From an uncultured Bacteroidota bacterium (GTDB lineage Bacteria > Bacteroidota > Bacteroidia > Flavobacteriales > Flavobacteriaceae): a stretch of 37,245 nt of DNA. A program made the position numbers and the translations under genes. A model generated the notes under the pieces. The model had not been told where the DNA came from, did not search any database, and was given only the letters and a program-made list of their open reading frames with translations. Positions 25,687-33,321 of the stretch are shown piece after piece. How positions within the stretch are numbered: the first letter of the stretch is position 1; the number at the start of each line of letters is the position of its first letter. Location of the stretch: assembly GCA_903861155.1 (NCBI GenBank), contig CAIOTL010000076.1, positions 1 to 37,245 of the forward strand, in the 5' to 3' direction.

Positions 25687-25886
25687 AATTGATGTTTATA
25701 AATTGTATAAATCCCGAACAATATTGCTATCATGAAAATTATATGAAGATTTTCGTCAATGGGAAGTCCTGGCGGCGGGGGCGGTTTTTTGCCTGTAGGC
25801 ATCGGTGGACTTGGAGCCGAGAAAGCATCCAACACACCAAAAAGGCATACTATTATAATTAAAAACTTGTTTGCAATAATTTTCAT
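25665..25886 (-). CDS. Small PID-CTERM-like membrane protein
   Basis: The protein is 73 residues: a signal peptide (MKIIANKFLIIIVCLFGVLDAFSA), a short proline-rich segment (PSPPMPTGKKPPPPPGLPID), a membrane segment (NLHIIFMIAILFGIYTIY) and a basic tail (KHQLKTKTPI). The order 'PPPPPGLPID' then transmembrane helix then Lys/His tail is the PID-CTERM sorting signal described in Bacteroidota. Almost nothing remains between signal peptide and sorting signal, so this is a minimal member of unknown function. Its stop and last five codons lie inside the terminator shared with ribE. Confidence 0.72.
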   Translation of the reverse strand: MKIIANKFLIIIVCLFGVLDAFSAPSPPMPTGKKPPPPPGLPIDENLHIIFMIAILFGIYTIYKHQLKTKTPI

Positions 25887-26025
25887 ATTTATTTAAAGAA
25901 ATAAATCAATTCTTATATAACAATCCCACTCGCTTCCTGATTTACAACTCAAATTCTTATAGAATAGCGTATGTAAAGTTATTGTTTTTTATGTACAATC
26001 CATAAAATCATCGACAAAGCTCTAT

Positions 26026-26041
26026 ATTTTATCGATAAAAT
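26026..26041. repeat. 16-bp perfect palindrome
   Basis: ATTTTATCGATAAAAT reads identically on both strands. It lies in the gap between the PID-CTERM-like gene and the tRNA and could be an operator, but AT-rich palindromes of this size also arise by chance. Confidence 0.4.
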
Positions 26042-26066
26042 GCGCGTATATTTTTAATATATAAAC

Positions 26067-26102
26067 AAACCCCTGCAAAATAGATAAATTTGAGGGGTTT
26101 TT
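26067..26102. terminator. Terminator downstream of the CAT tRNA
   Basis: AAACCCCT (26067-26074) pairs with AGGGGTTT (26093-26100). On the plus strand a T-run follows; on the minus strand TTTGTTTAT follows. It directly abuts the tRNA 3' end and probably ends its transcript. Confidence 0.65.
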
Positions 26103-26103
26103 G

Positions 26104-26177
26104 TGGTCCCACTTGGAATCGAACCAAGCACCTACTGATTATGAGTCAGTTGCTCTAACCGAATGAGCTATAGGACC
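26104..26177 (-). tRNA. tRNA with anticodon CAT (elongator Met or Ile2)
   Basis: A cloverleaf folds on the minus strand: acceptor GGTCCTA/TGGGACC, D arm GCTC/GAGC, anticodon stem ACTGA/TCAGT around loop CTCATAA, and T arm with GGTTCGATTCC. CCA is not encoded (ACAA follows), unlike the tRNA-Ala above. The 1:72 pair is a normal G-C, so it is not the initiator. Elongator Met is more likely, but a lysidine-modified tRNA-Ile2 cannot be excluded without comparing identity elements. Confidence 0.92.
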
Positions 26178-26319
26178 TTTTGTGCGGTTGCGAAATTACT
26201 ACTATTTTATATTTGTTCCAAATATTTTTGAATTAGATTTTTGGATGGTCAAAATAGTGCACTCTCCTAATTGGATACCAGCCGATTACAATATTTTTTT
26301 TATGTTTTCTGAAAAATGT

Positions 26320-26721
26320 CTAAACTATTTCCTGACACAACTCTATTAAAACTCCGTTAGTCCCTTTTGGATGCAAAAAAACAACTAATTTATTATCGGC
26401 CCCTTTTTTGGGAATTTCATTCAAAATAACAAAACCTTCCTCTCTTAGACGATCGATCTCCAATAAAATATCATCAACTTCAAAAGCGATATGATGCATT
26501 CCCTCCCCTTTTTTGGCGATGAATTTAGCAATGGGACTTTCAGGGTTAGTAGCCTCCAGAAGTTCAATTTTGTTAGGGCCGTTCCTGAAAAAAGCTGTTT
26601 TTATACCTTCGCTTCCGACTTCTTCTTGCTTATAGCATGGTACCCCAAAAAGCTTCTCGTAAATGGAAATAGCACTTTCTAAATCATTGACCGCAATCCC
26701 TATGTGTTCAATTTTTTTCAT
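26320..26721 (-). CDS. mce: Methylmalonyl-CoA epimerase
   Basis: This 133-residue glyoxalase-fold enzyme interconverts R- and S-methylmalonyl-CoA, linking propionyl-CoA metabolism to succinyl-CoA. The metal ligands fit the family: H6 (IEHIGIAV), E53 (NKIELLEA), H76 or H77 (GEGMHHIAFEV) and E127 (GVLIELCQ). The block PKKGADNKLVVFLHPKGTNG is typical of the epimerase rather than glyoxalase I. It stands alone; the mutase genes are not in the window. Confidence 0.93.
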   Translation of the reverse strand: MKKIEHIGIAVNDLESAISIYEKLFGVPCYKQEEVGSEGIKTAFFRNGPNKIELLEATNPESPIAKFIAKKGEGMHHIAFEVDDILLEIDRLREEGFVILNEIPKKGADNKLVVFLHPKGTNGVLIELCQEIV

Positions 26722-26868
26722 TGGCTTTTATTTTTGCATTGTTTAAATATAAGAAAAAAGCGAGTCTGTACAACTAAATGTTGCATTAAAATGTCCCAAA
26801 CACGAAGTCTTAATCATAAAAAACAATACGTCTTAGTTACTTTGTGGCTATGTGTCTCAAAATTATAG

Positions 26869-26876
26869 TATTTTTG
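26869..26876 (+). promoter_or_regulatory. -7 element of rbfA, leaderless layout
   Basis: TATTTTTG lies 4 nt before the rbfA ATG at 26881. A TTG at 26842-26844 gives a slightly long spacer of 24 nt. Transcription would start at or beside the start codon. Confidence 0.55.
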
Positions 26877-26880
26877 CACA

Positions 26881-27273
26881 ATGGAAACAAATAGACAGAA
26901 AAAAATAGGAGGAGTTATCCAAAAAGATTTGGTTGACATCCTACAAGGGGAAGTGAGAAAAAACGGGGTTACAAATTTAATAATTTCTGTATCCAAAGTT
27001 AGCGTAACTACAGATTTATCAGTAGCGACGGTACATTTAAGTATCTTTCCACAAGAAAAAGCAAAGGAAACTTTAGTGGCAATAAAAACGAATTCGAAAT
27101 TAATCAAACACGATTTGTCGCAAAGAGTACGTTTGCAATTGCGAAAAGTTCCCAATTTGGTGTTCTTTATTGACGACTCTTTGGACTATATTGAAAAAAT
27201 CGACAATGCTTTGTCTTCCAAAGAAAATCCAATCGAAAATCGTGATCTTTTAGAAAAACGCAGACATTCATAA
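26881..27273 (+). CDS. rbfA: 30S ribosome-binding factor A
   Basis: This 130-residue KH-like factor is needed for late 30S maturation and 16S 5'-end processing. It begins METNRQKKIGGVIQKDLVDI and contains TNLIISVSKVSVTTDLSVAT and RLQLRKVPNLVFFIDDSLDY, the 'R..P.L.F..D.S' signature of RbfA. Length fits. A -7 element sits 4 nt before the ATG. The stop TAA is separated by a single base from the TTG start of the permease gene, so the two are translated as a coupled pair. Confidence 0.95.
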   Translation: METNRQKKIGGVIQKDLVDILQGEVRKNGVTNLIISVSKVSVTTDLSVATVHLSIFPQEKAKETLVAIKTNSKLIKHDLSQRVRLQLRKVPNLVFFIDDSLDYIEKIDNALSSKENPIENRDLLEKRRHS

Positions 27274-27274
27274 C

Positions 27275-28474
27275 TTGAATTTTCCACTATACATAGCCAA
27301 ACGATATATTTTTAGCAGCAGTAAAAATAATGCCATCAATATAATAAATCGAATTGCCAGTATGGGAATAATCATTGGCGCAATGGCTTTGTTCGTGGTT
27401 TTGTCCGTTTTTAGCGGCTTAAAGGTTTTCAGCCTTTCCTTCTCCAACAACATCGATCCCGACCTGAAAATAAGCAGTACTTTGGGAAAATCCTTTTTTG
27501 TTTCCCCATCCCAAGAAAAACAAATTAAGGGAATCGATGGCTTGGCTTGGTACAGCAAAATAATCGAAGAACGCGTTTTATTCATTTTTAACGGAAAACA
27601 AGAAGTTACTTACTTGAAAGGCGTCGACCCGAATTTTAGCAAAGTCAACGCCATCAAAAAAATACTATATAATGGAGATTGGCTAAAATCAGACACAGAT
27701 CAGGTGGTTGTAGGGTACGGAATTGCAGAAAAATTCTCGATGGGATTGCTTGATTTCAACAATTCACTAGAAGTTTTGGCTCCAAAACCTGGAAAAGGGG
27801 CCATCGAAAATCCCGCAGAAGCCTTCACTAAAATGGGCGTCATTCCAGTGGGAATTTATGCCATTAGCGAAGACCTGGATTCCAAATATGTTTTTGCCGA
27901 TTTGGGTTTGGCACAGGAATTATTGGAATATCAAACCAACCAAATTTCGGGAATTGAAATCAAAGAAAAAAAAGGTGCCGATGAAAATGCCATCATCAGC
28001 AAACTTCAAACCATTTTCAACAACAAAATTACCATAAAAAACAGGGCGCAACTCAATGAATCCTTATATAAAATGCTGAATACTGAGAATCTTGCCGTGT
28101 ATCTCATCTTTACTTTGGTGATTATCATTGCACTTTTCAACCTGATTGGCGCCTTGATTATGATGATTCTCGACAAGAAAGGAAACCTAAAAACACTATT
28201 GAATCTCGGAACAGAAATCAAGGATCTGCGCAAAATATTCCTGCTTCAAGGCACTTTATTGAGTGTTTTTGGCGGAATCATAGGATTGACTTTAGGAATT
28301 GCAATCGTGGTATTACAACAACATTTCGAACTGGTAATGATCACGCCAACGCTGGCTTATCCTGTAGTTTTTACCATCGAAAACGTCTTGATTGTTTTGG
28401 CAACCATTGTCACGCTTGGCTTTATTGCTTCGCTTATTGCAAGTAGTCGAGTAAGTAAGAAATTGTTGGATTAG
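27275..28474 (+). CDS. LolC/LolE-type ABC transporter permease
   Basis: This 399-residue inner-membrane protein has FtsX/LolCE architecture. The N-terminal segment MNFPLYIAKRYIFSSSKNNA precedes TM1 (about 25-45). A large periplasmic MacB-like domain follows, then three C-terminal TMs from about residue 275, with GNLKTLLNLGTEIKDLRKIF between them. It most likely extracts lipoproteins to the outer membrane or works in a related ABC export. The ATPase partner is not in the window. The start is TTG 27275, 1 nt after the rbfA stop; the family's 'Y.A.RY..S.K....INII..IS..G' N-terminus begins right there. Confidence 0.87.
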   Translation: MNFPLYIAKRYIFSSSKNNAINIINRIASMGIIIGAMALFVVLSVFSGLKVFSLSFSNNIDPDLKISSTLGKSFFVSPSQEKQIKGIDGLAWYSKIIEERVLFIFNGKQEVTYLKGVDPNFSKVNAIKKILYNGDWLKSDTDQVVVGYGIAEKFSMGLLDFNNSLEVLAPKPGKGAIENPAEAFTKMGVIPVGIYAISEDLDSKYVFADLGLAQELLEYQTNQISGIEIKEKKGADENAIISKLQTIFNNKITIKNRAQLNESLYKMLNTENLAVYLIFTLVIIIALFNLIGALIMMILDKKGNLKTLLNLGTEIKDLRKIFLLQGTLLSVFGGIIGLTLGIAIVVLQQHFELVMITPTLAYPVVFTIENVLIVLATIVTLGFIASLIASSRVSKKLLD

Positions 28475-28525
28475 ATTTTCTTATGAATTTCACTAGTATA
28501 TAAATTAGGTTTATTAAATTTTCAA

Positions 28526-29095
28526 CTAGAACATATAGCCAAATTTCCATTGAAAATCATAATTTAACTCATTTTCATGAATATTATAAGAATACGATTT
28601 GTCCAAAAAATTATGTTTATAACCAACTCCCACTGAATACTCAGAAAAAAAATGTTTGCTAGCTCTTCGAAAACCATATTCTGGAGTTATTGTGATGAAA
28701 GGAGCAGCTTCAAAACCTTTAGTGTTTACTATAGCGTTACTGCCTGAGACAAAAGTGGTCAAAAGCGAAAAATAATTAGAACTATTATTTATTGTTTTTC
28801 TTTTAAGCCTTTCACGTCTATCTAATCCATAATACCAACGCGGTTCAACATTTACAAAAGGCACAATTAAAAATGAAGTTTCCGTATGACCATCGGAATA
28901 TTTTATTGATGCAGTTCCAGTACCAAGTCCAATTTCACTTCTTAGCGAAAGTTTTCGATCCAATCTAGTTTCATTTTGATAACTAAGGCTCAGCAATCCT
29001 AGTTGGACACTATTCAAATTTTTCTCTACCGATACATCTTGAGCTTTTGCAAGAAAACTTATTAAAACGAAACCTATAACAATGTATTTTTTCAT
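28526..29095 (-). CDS. Predicted outer-membrane beta-barrel-like protein
   Basis: This 189-residue protein has a signal peptide (MKKYIVIGFVLISFLAKAQ). The mature part alternates polar and aromatic residues in beta-strand fashion (FVNVEPRWYYGLDRRERLKR, YSVGVGYKHNF) and ends in Phe (WKFGYMF), as outer-membrane barrels do. I recognise no functional family. The gene is convergent with the permease gene and lies downstream of dusB on the same strand, with 60 nt between. Confidence 0.68.
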   Translation of the reverse strand: MKKYIVIGFVLISFLAKAQDVSVEKNLNSVQLGLLSLSYQNETRLDRKLSLRSEIGLGTGTASIKYSDGHTETSFLIVPFVNVEPRWYYGLDRRERLKRKTINNSSNYFSLLTTFVSGSNAIVNTKGFEAAPFITITPEYGFRRASKHFFSEYSVGVGYKHNFLDKSYSYNIHENELNYDFQWKFGYMF

Positions 29096-29155
29096 TTGTG
29101 ACTTTTTTGTAAAAGTAGTTTTTATTTTACAAATGAAAGATACTAAAGTATTTTT

Positions 29156-30148
29156 TTATATAACCTGATAATCCGAATAAGCTCCTTCAATCTCATTCAA
29201 AACAGCAAATAATTCTTCGGGAGTACTAAGGGTAACTAACTTTTGTCGGTATTCTTTAAAAGAGTGAATTCCTTTGAAATAATTAGAATAATGAGGACGT
29301 GTTTCTACAATTCCAAGCCTTTCGCCTTTCCATTCCATTGCCCAAGTAAGATGATTGCGAACAGCTTCAACTCGATTGGCAACAGATGGTTTTGCTAAAT
29401 GTTCCCCTGTTTTGAAGTAATGTTTTATTTCATTGAAAATCCAAGGATAACCAATGGCGGCTCGACCTATCATTATTCCGTCGATGCCATATTCATTTTT
29501 ATAGTGCAACGCTTTTTCGGGAGAATCAATGTCACCGTTACCAAAAATAGGCATCGTGATTCTAGGATTATTTTTCACTCGGGCAATGTGCGACCAGTCG
29601 GAATGACCTTTATACATTTGGGCACGAGTTCTGGCGTGAATGCTTAAAGCAGCTACTCCAATATCCTGCAAACGCTCAGCAACTTCGTCAATATTAATGG
29701 AATTATCGTCCCAACCCAAACGCGTTTTTACGGTAACGGGCAAATGGGTACTATCGATAACAGCTTGCGTCAAACGAATCATCAAATCGACATCTTTCAA
29801 AACCCCAGCTCCTGCTCCTTTGCAAACCACTTTTTTCACGGGACAACCAAAATTAATATCGATTATATCTGGATTTACGGTAGAAACAATCTTGGAAGAA
29901 AGTGCCATTGCCTCTTCGTCACCTCCAAAAATTTGGATGCCAACAGGTCTTTCATAATCAAAAATGTCCAATTTCATTCGGCTTTTGATGGCGTCACGAA
30001 TTAATCCTTCGGAAGAAATGAATTCCGAATACATCAAATCGGCACCATGCATTTTACATAATCTGCGAAATGGCGGATCACTCACGTCTTCCATAGGGGC
30101 AAGAAGCAAAGGAAAATCAGGTAATTCTATGTTGCCAATTTTTATCAA
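29156..30148 (-). CDS. dusB: tRNA-dihydrouridine synthase (DusB-like)
   Basis: This FMN enzyme reduces uridine to dihydrouridine in tRNA D-loops. I choose TTG 30148 (330 residues, IKIGNIELPDFPLLLAPMED). The ATG at 30199 would place the start upstream of a -7 element (30170-30163) and add 17 residues not seen in the family. Motifs are LLLAPMEDVSDPPFR, GIQIFGGDE, DINFGCPVKKVVCKGAG (catalytic Cys), VKTRLGW, IHARTRAQMYKG, and FGNGDIDSPE with GIMIGRAAIGYPW for FMN phosphate. It is divergent from lepA. Confidence 0.92.
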   Translation of the reverse strand: MIKIGNIELPDFPLLLAPMEDVSDPPFRRLCKMHGADLMYSEFISSEGLIRDAIKSRMKLDIFDYERPVGIQIFGGDEEAMALSSKIVSTVNPDIIDINFGCPVKKVVCKGAGAGVLKDVDLMIRLTQAVIDSTHLPVTVKTRLGWDDNSINIDEVAERLQDIGVAALSIHARTRAQMYKGHSDWSHIARVKNNPRITMPIFGNGDIDSPEKALHYKNEYGIDGIMIGRAAIGYPWIFNEIKHYFKTGEHLAKPSVANRVEAVRNHLTWAMEWKGERLGIVETRPHYSNYFKGIHSFKEYRQKLVTLSTPEELFAVLNEIEGAYSDYQVI

Positions 30149-30162
30149 AGGGAAATTTTTGG

Positions 30163-30170
30163 CAAAGATA
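30163..30170 (-). promoter_or_regulatory. -7 element of dusB
   Basis: TATCTTTG on the minus strand (30170-30163) lies 14 nt before TTG 30148. It supports the internal start of dusB. No TTG is found at -33. Confidence 0.45.
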
Positions 30171-30232
30171 GATTTTTTAGATGAAAAGATGATAACCATA
30201 TAATTAAACCACTTAGTTGCTGTTTAGAGACT

Positions 30233-30261
30233 TTGAAACTGCTGAATTTAAACTATATTTG
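30233..30261 (+). promoter_or_regulatory. lepA: Promoter of lepA
   Basis: TTG (30233-30235), an 18-nt spacer and TATATTTG (30254-30261) are a near-ideal Bacteroidota promoter. Transcription would start near 30266, giving a leader of about 120 nt before the lepA ATG. Confidence 0.75.
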
Positions 30262-30277
30262 CAGATTAATTAAGTAT

Positions 30278-30366
30278 GCGTGAGGGATTGCAGAGGAAAT
30301 CCTTTTTCTTTTTTCTTTAAAAAGAAAAAGATTGTAACGAAAAGCCCGACCCTTGCGGTCACGCCC
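30278..30366 (+). ncRNA. Structured leader RNA element upstream of lepA
   Basis: Two short pairings would close the element: GCGTG (30278-30282) with CACGC (30360-30364), and GGG (30284-30286) with CCC (30345-30347). Inside is a long A/U hairpin, CTTTTTCTTTTT pairing with AAAAAGAAAAAG (12 bp, 5-nt loop), plus flanking AATC/GATT with one bulge. A small hairpin GACC-CTTGC-GGTC competes with the outer stem for one base. The element starts about 12 nt after the predicted transcription start and ends 24 nt before the ATG. I recall similar 'GAGGGATTG...AAAGCCCGACC...CACGCCC' segments in other Flavobacterium intergenic regions, so it may be a recurring RNA or repeat family. The name and function are not established here. 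Confidence 0.5.
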
Positions 30367-30389
30367 AAAAAAATTGACACCAACAAAGA

Positions 30390-32186
30390 ATGAAAAACAT
30401 ACGGAATTTTTGCATAATTGCACACATTGATCACGGGAAAAGTACGCTTGCCGACCGACTTCTTGGCGCAACACATACGGTAACGGCAAGAGAAGAAAAA
30501 GCGCAATTGCTCGACAACATGGACTTAGAACGCGAGCGTGGGATCACGATTAAAAGTCACGCGATTCAGATGGAATACACCTATAAAGGGGAAGAATACA
30601 TCCTGAATTTGATTGATACGCCGGGTCACGTCGATTTTTCGTATGAAGTTTCTCGTTCGATTGCGGCTTGTGAAGGCGCACTTTTGATTGTAGATGCAGC
30701 GCAAAGTATTCAGGCACAAACGATTTCTAATTTATATTTAGCGCTAGAAAACGACTTGGAAATTATTCCAATTTTAAATAAAGTAGATTTGCCAAGTGCC
30801 AATCCCGAAGAAGTTTCCGATGATATCGTTGATTTGTTAGGCTGTAAACTCGATGAAATTATTCACGCTTCGGGAAAAACAGGCTTGGGTGTCGAAAATA
30901 TTTTGGCAGCCATCATCGAACGAATTCCTCCTCCAAAAGGAAACATTGACGAACCGTTGCAAGCTTTGATTTTTGACTCGCATTACAATCCGTTTCGTGG
31001 AATTGAGGTTATTTTCCGTGTGAAAAACGGTGAAATCCGTAAAGGCCAAAAAATAAAATTCATGGCCACTGGGAATGAATATTTTGCAGATGAAATTGGC
31101 ACTTTAAAACTAAACCAAGTTCCCAAACAAGTCATTTCTGCTGGTGATGTTGGGTATTTGATTTCGGGAATTAAAGAAGCCAAGGAAGTGAAAGTAGGAG
31201 ACACCTTGACGGATGCCAAAACGCCTACCACAAATATGATTGTGGGTTTTGAAGATGTAAAACCAATGGTTTTTGCTGGGATTTATCCTGTGGATACTGA
31301 AGATTATGAAGAATTGAGAAACTCGATGGAAAAACTGCAGTTAAACGATGCTTCATTGGTGTTTTTGCCGGAAAGTTCGGCGGCTTTAGGTTTTGGATTC
31401 CGTTGCGGGTTCTTGGGAATGTTGCACATGGAGATTATCCAAGAACGTTTGGAGAGAGAATTTAATATGACGGTGATTACTACCGTTCCCAACGTTTCGT
31501 ATTTGGCTTACACTAAGAAAGATCCAGAAACACCTTTTGTGGTTAACAATCCTTCTGATTTGCCGGAACCGTCTCGTTTAGATCGAGTTGAAGAGCCTTT
31601 TATAAAAGCCACTATCATTACTAAATCCGATTATGTTGGAAATGTAATGAGCTTGTGTATTGAAAAACGCGGGGTGATAACCAATCAAACCTATTTGACG
31701 ACAGAAAGAGTGGAATTAAATTTTGATATGCCGTTGGCCGAAATTGTATTCGATTTTTACGACCGATTGAAAACGGTTTCCAAAGGATATGCGTCGTTTG
31801 ATTATTCTCCAATTGGAATGCGTACTTCTAAATTAGTAAAATTGGACGTATTATTAAATTCACAATCGGTTGATGCACTTTCAGCATTGATTCACGAGAG
31901 CAATGCCTACAATATTGGCAAAAAAATGTGCGAGAAATTGCGGGAGTTGATTCCGAGACAACAATTTGACATTCCGATTCAAGCAGCAATTGGCGCAAAA
32001 ATTATTGCCCGTGAAACAATAAAAGCATTACGTAAAGACGTTACCGCCAAATGTTATGGGGGTGATATCTCGCGTAAACGTAAATTATTGGAAAAACAGA
32101 AAAAAGGCAAAAAACGTATGAGATTGGTTGGAAATGTAGAAATTCCACAAGAAGCTTTTATGGCAGTTTTGAAATTGAATGACTAA
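30390..32186 (+). CDS. lepA: Elongation factor 4 (LepA)
   Basis: This 598-residue translational GTPase helps ribosomes under ionic or temperature stress and in initiation or biogenesis. G-motifs are [13 protein letters not shown] (11-23), the switch I region [21 protein letters not shown] (76-83) and NKVD (130-133). The C-terminal unique domain includes [19 protein letters not shown] and [20 protein letters not shown]. Length is typical. It has its own promoter with a structured leader and a terminator after it. Confidence 0.97.
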   Translation: MKNIRNFCIIAHIDHGKSTLADRLLGATHTVTAREEKAQLLDNMDLERERGITIKSHAIQMEYTYKGEEYILNLIDTPGHVDFSYEVSRSIAACEGALLIVDAAQSIQAQTISNLYLALENDLEIIPILNKVDLPSANPEEVSDDIVDLLGCKLDEIIHASGKTGLGVENILAAIIERIPPPKGNIDEPLQALIFDSHYNPFRGIEVIFRVKNGEIRKGQKIKFMATGNEYFADEIGTLKLNQVPKQVISAGDVGYLISGIKEAKEVKVGDTLTDAKTPTTNMIVGFEDVKPMVFAGIYPVDTEDYEELRNSMEKLQLNDASLVFLPESSAALGFGFRCGFLGMLHMEIIQERLEREFNMTVITTVPNVSYLAYTKKDPETPFVVNNPSDLPEPSRLDRVEEPFIKATIITKSDYVGNVMSLCIEKRGVITNQTYLTTERVELNFDMPLAEIVFDFYDRLKTVSKGYASFDYSPIGMRTSKLVKLDVLLNSQSVDALSALIHESNAYNIGKKMCEKLRELIPRQQFDIPIQAAIGAKIIARETIKALRKDVTAKCYGGDISRKRKLLEKQKKGKKRMRLVGNVEIPQEAFMAVLKLND

Positions 32187-32187
32187 A

Positions 32188-32206
32188 TCCTTCCCTTCGG
32201 GAAGGA
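32188..32206. other. Small GC-rich hairpin after lepA
   Basis: TCCTTCCC (32188-32195) pairs with GGGAAGGA (32199-32206). There is no T-run. It begins 1 nt after the lepA stop and may protect the mRNA 3' end or assist the terminator that follows. Confidence 0.5.
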
Positions 32207-32224
32207 CTTTGTTGCAATAAATAG

Positions 32225-32257
32225 AAAACCTGATGATGAAAATTGTCAGGTTTTTTT
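32225..32257. terminator. Terminator between lepA and the pfkB-family gene
   Basis: AAAACCTGA (32225-32233) pairs with TCAGGTTTT (32246-32254), with a T-run on the plus strand. On the minus strand the run is shorter, so it mainly serves lepA, possibly both convergent genes. Confidence 0.8.
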
Positions 32258-32261
32258 GTTT

Positions 32262-33188
32262 TTATTGCATCCCCTCAAACAATCGTTCCGCATCCTCCAA
32301 TTTGAATAATTGTGTCCCTTCATTCATTGTTGCTGCCGAACCACAGGCAACGCCCCATTGCACAACTTCTTTTAAACTCTTGTTTTGGGATAATGCCCAA
32401 ACCATGGCTCCAACCATACTATCTCCGGCTCCAACAGTGCTTTTCTTGACTACATTTGGCGCAGGAACAAACTCGGTTTGAGTTGCCGTTACCAAAAATG
32501 CCCCTTGCGAACCTAACGAAACGACCACGATTTCGGCACTTCCTTTTTCGATTAATGTTCGAGCCGCTCCAGCTACTTCATCCATTTCTAATCGCTCAAC
32601 TCCAATTAATTTAGCCAATTCGCCTATGTTGGGTTTGACCAAATACACCCCTTCTTCCAAAACCTTTTTCAAGGCATCGCCCGAAGTATCTACAATTAGT
32701 TTTGTGCCGGAAGATTTTGCTAAATCAGCAATATGCTGGTAGAAATCTGTTGATAAACCCTCATTCAAACTGCCGCTTGCCACTAAATACTTCGGTTTTA
32801 ATTCTCGAAGGATCTGAATGATAGTCTCTTTTTCAACTTCTGAAATTGCTGCTCCGGGAAAGCAAAACCGATATTGGGAGTTGCTAATGCTATCCAATGC
32901 CACCAGATTTTCTCTCGTCCAATTTTGTGTTTGAATAGTTTTTATGGCAATCCCTTCTTGTTGTACCAATTCTTCCAACTTAATTCCCGGCGAACCACCC
33001 GAAGTAAATACACATAAGGATACTCCTCCCAAGCGGGAAATTGCTTTGGAAACATTAATCCCACCTCCTCCAGCATCGTAACGTGGGGTTTTGCAACGGA
33101 TTTTTTGTTCGGCGACCAATCCGGTGAATTGCGTGCTTTTATCAAGTGATGGATTTACCGTGAGGGTAACAATATCGAATGTTTTCAT
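32262..33188 (-). CDS. PfkB-family sugar-phosphate kinase (1-/6-phosphofructokinase)
   Basis: This 308-residue ribokinase-fold enzyme of the hexose-phosphate kinase branch has TLTVNPSLDKSTQF at the N-terminus, the substrate-binding YDAGGGGINVSKAISRLGG, and TRENLVALD. The PfkB signature 2 is present: STVGAGDSMVGAMVWAL, with the catalytic Asp in GAGDS. VVVSLGSQGAFLV precedes it. The N-terminal 'NPSLD' pattern fits phosphofructokinase or tagatose-6-phosphate kinase rather than ribokinase. No fructose PTS genes lie nearby, so an E. coli PfkB-like 6-phosphofructokinase is as likely as FruK. Confidence 0.85.
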   Translation of the reverse strand: MKTFDIVTLTVNPSLDKSTQFTGLVAEQKIRCKTPRYDAGGGGINVSKAISRLGGVSLCVFTSGGSPGIKLEELVQQEGIAIKTIQTQNWTRENLVALDSISNSQYRFCFPGAAISEVEKETIIQILRELKPKYLVASGSLNEGLSTDFYQHIADLAKSSGTKLIVDTSGDALKKVLEEGVYLVKPNIGELAKLIGVERLEMDEVAGAARTLIEKGSAEIVVVSLGSQGAFLVTATQTEFVPAPNVVKKSTVGAGDSMVGAMVWALSQNKSLKEVVQWGVACGSAATMNEGTQLFKLEDAERLFEGMQ

Positions 33189-33267
33189 TTTCTGAAAATT
33201 AAATTATTTTATGGATGCTATAAATTTAAGGATAAATAAAGCGATTGAATCAAAACTGATTTATTAA

Positions 33268-33300
33268 TTGACAAAAACCCTTCGCTTCTTTGTACCTTTG
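33268..33300 (+). promoter_or_regulatory. thiL: Promoter of thiL
   Basis: TTG (33268-33270), a 22-nt spacer and TACCTTTG (33293-33300) match the consensus. The ATG at 33322 follows after 21 nt. The TTG of this promoter is also the first codon of a longer open frame, which shows that longer start to be false. Confidence 0.72.
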
Positions 33301-33321
33301 CACATTCAAAATAAAAAGCTA

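Noticed and set aside
26026..26041. Palindrome ATTTTATCGATAAAAT as a regulator binding site
   Set aside because: It is not placed at a recognisable promoter and is AT-rich enough to occur by chance, so it is kept only as a low-confidence repeat.
30253..30506. Two 78-residue minus-strand frames over the lepA leader
   Set aside because: They are translations of the A/U hairpin and the lepA N-terminus in antisense, with Lys/Phe runs and no coding character.
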